Below are positions 62,481 through 64,000 of a stretch of 64,000 nucleotides of DNA, in pieces. A program made the position numbers and the translations under genes. Below the pieces are notes generated by a model that worked only from the letters and a program-made list of their open reading frames with translations, was not told the DNA's origin and searched no databases. Within the stretch, counting starts at the first letter, position 1. The number at the start of each line of letters is the position of its first letter. The DNA comes from Corynebacterium sputi DSM 45148 (lineage in GTDB: Bacteria; Actinomycetota; Actinomycetes; Mycobacteriales; Mycobacteriaceae), in the NCBI RefSeq assembly GCF_000427865.1, contig NZ_ATYV01000003.1:1-64000 (forward strand), written 5' to 3'.

Positions 62481-64000
62481 ATGGAGCCCACATCATCTGA
62501 CCGGCAGTCATCTGAGCCTGAGGACCTCCTTACAGAGGAGATCGCGGCGACGGATGTCCCCGAGCAGGACGGAGTGCTGGCGGAGGAGCCCGAGAACAGC
62601 AATCTCCGCTCGGAGCGTCGTCCGCTGGTGCCTGGGATCCTCGCTGCGCTGATGGTGGTGCCTCTTATCGTCGGGGCGGTCCTGGTTGGATCCGGCACCG
62701 TGAACCTGTGGGGTGGGCCTGCGGGCTCTTCGGTGGAACAGAGCGATGGGGCAGCGGCTGGGTCTAGTCCTCATGGACAGGCGCAGACGGCGTTACAGGA
62801 AGCGGCAGCGCAGTCGGGCCTACTGGTTAGTGGATTGGAACAGGGCTCAGAAGGCGTCGGGGAGATCAGGACAGGTACCGGAGAGCTTGCAGACGGTCTC
62901 GTTGAACTCCAAGAAGGAGCTCGCCAACTGGTCGAGGCAACTCAGGAACTATCGACAGGTCTCGATGATGCCTCCGGTGGCCTGCCTCTGCTGGCTGCGG
63001 CCACCGGTCAGATCAATGGAGCGATTGATCGGTCCCGTGAGTCGCTGCAGGCCTCCAATAGCCCGGACGCACAGGCTGCCATCGGGGACTTGGACTCGCT
63101 GCAGCGGCAGCTGGGATTGATCAATTTCGAGGATCTGGCGGCTGACCTTCAGAATGCGTCGAGCGGAGCTCAGGAGATTGCTGCCGAATCAGGAACCGCT
63201 CTGACAAATGGGCTGAACGACGCGACCGAGGGATCCGAGGTCCTTCTTGAGGCGATGGACGAGCTCCAGGGCGGCATTGACCGTCTGGAAGGAATGGCCA
63301 CTTCTGGCAATGAGGAGATCGCCACGGCCCGCTCTGCCCTCGGGGATGTCTCTGATGCGGAGTTCGCCGCAGCCGCCGGGACCGTGGATGCCACCGAGGC
63401 AGCTCAGCGCACCGTAGTGGTCTTGCTCTTCTTCATGATGGGTGCAGCCGCGTTGTTGTGGCTCCTGCCGGTGAATCAGACTGCCCGAGCGCTTGGTGCG
63501 GTGATTGCGGTCGGCACTGTCACGCTGTTGGTGGTCACCCCGGGGTTCACGGTGGCGACAGGGCTGCTCGCGGTGCTGTTTGTCGCCGTGGCGGCTATCG
63601 CGTCCGCCGCTGTCGCAGGCGTCCTGTTCAAGGTGCTCGACCGCAGGTGGGGAATCATCGCGATCGGTACGGCGATGCTGATCCAGGTCATCTATCTCGG
63701 CGTCTTCCTGCGCACTTCCCTCGCGGAGATCCCTGCGATCGTCTCCGCATTGATGCCCTTGACGTACCCGTCTGCAGGGATTTCTTCTTTGCTTAACGAC
63801 GCCTCCCTCATCCCCTTCACCACCACCATCACCCTGACCGCTCTGTTGGGTGCGCTGGGGATCGCCTCGATCTGGGTAGGTCGACGCTCAGAGCTCAAGG
63901 CGGAACTTGCTCAAGAGGAAGAACAAGAGCAAGAACACGAGGAAGAAGACGAGCAATTAGTGAGTGTGGCTGCGAACGCGGAAACGCCGGATGGCGAGGA
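62481..64000 (+). CDS. YhgE/Pip-family membrane protein (3' end outside window)
   Basis: At least 506 residues, open at the window edge. After an acidic N-terminal tail comes a first helix (PGILAALMVVPLIVGAVLVG), then a long extracytoplasmic helical segment with heptad-like Leu-x-x-Gly repeats (TGTGELADGLVELQEGARQL, EVLLEAMDELQGGIDRLEGM). About six C-terminal helices and an acidic tail (EEEQEQEHEEEDEQ) follow. This is the layout of YhgE/Pip proteins (phage infection protein, ESX-like secretion-associated relatives). The start is supported by TATATT 7 nt upstream (leaderless). Confidence 0.82.
   Translation, partial: MEPTSSDRQSSEPEDLLTEEIAATDVPEQDGVLAEEPENSNLRSERRPLVPGILAALMVVPLIVGAVLVGSGTVNLWGGPAGSSVEQSDGAAAGSSPHGQAQTALQEAAAQSGLLVSGLEQGSEGVGEIRTGTGELADGLVELQEGARQLVEATQELSTGLDDASGGLPLLAAATGQINGAIDRSRESLQASNSPDAQAAIGDLDSLQRQLGLINFEDLAADLQNASSGAQEIAAESGTALTNGLNDATEGSEVLLEAMDELQGGIDRLEGMATSGNEEIATARSALGDVSDAEFAAAAGTVDATEAAQRTVVVLLFFMMGAAALLWLLPVNQTARALGAVIAVGTVTLLVVTPGFTVATGLLAVLFVAVAAIASAAVAGVLFKVLDRRWGIIAIGTAMLIQVIYLGVFLRTSLAEIPAIVSALMPLTYPSAGISSLLNDASLIPFTTTITLTALLGALGIASIWVGRRSELKAELAQEEEQEQEHEEEDEQLVSVAANAETPDGE

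Overview
The window looks like a chromosomal segment of a Corynebacterium-type actinobacterium. The core gene order (aspartate aminotransferase - dnaX - ybaB - recR - gatD - murT - dnaQ-like - leuA - lysC - asd - ECF sigma - catalase) is the one I know from C. glutamicum. The G+C is high, and many starts lie 6-8 nt downstream of a TANNNT -10 box, as in leaderless transcripts. The species cannot be named from this sequence.

Layout. 1-2.1 kb: debris of accessory DNA (ISL3-type transposase fragment, abortive-infection gene fragment) around an intact cadmium/lead cassette (cmtR-cadD). 2.1-7.5 kb: tyrA, tadA and its partner gene, tRNA-Ser(CGA), a truncated multicopper oxidase, and a divergent LysR/MFS pair. 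7.5-14.2 kb: an MMPL transporter, then a queuosine-salvage neighbourhood (tgt, YhhQ transporter, glutamyl-Q tRNA synthetase). 14.3-17.6 kb: three envelope proteins, two of them paralogous. 17.6-22.9 kb: flavodoxin-like protein, AMP nucleosidase, and a copper module (copZ-copA-csoR) behind a CsoR-type operator. 22.9-31.1 kb: tRNA-Ser(GGA), a deacetylase remnant, ABC exporter/TetR, FAD monooxygenase, TetR/MFS drug exporter, histidine phosphatase, DedA protein. 31.2-36.2 kb: frameshifted VOC gene with AraC regulator, SRP RNA, RibD/DHFR-like protein, aspT, and a small self-regulated membrane-protein operon. 36.2-51.5 kb: the conserved core block above, with a frameshifted lysE and a leader-peptide attenuator before leuA. 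51.5-64 kb: second DHFR-like protein, DUF559-type nuclease-like protein, sigC, katA, fasciclin lipoprotein, epimerase/GNAT pair, acyl-CoA synthetase, Gly/Asn-rich protein, and the start of a YhgE/Pip membrane protein.

The most striking feature is not a gene. An 11-mer, CGTCGGGAAGC (or CGTCGGAAAGC), occurs 26 times by my reading (17 + 9), on both strands, in intergenic DNA and inside genes. Most copies have a 25-35 nt C-depleted, G/T/A-rich tract on the 5' side of this strand. Several also carry a degenerate inverted second half, giving an imperfect dyad. Coding copies are read in different frames and tend to sit in linkers, termini or tails, so conservation acts on DNA rather than protein. 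I know no name for this element. It could be a REP-like interspersed palindrome, a nucleoid or recombination signal, or an uptake-type sequence.
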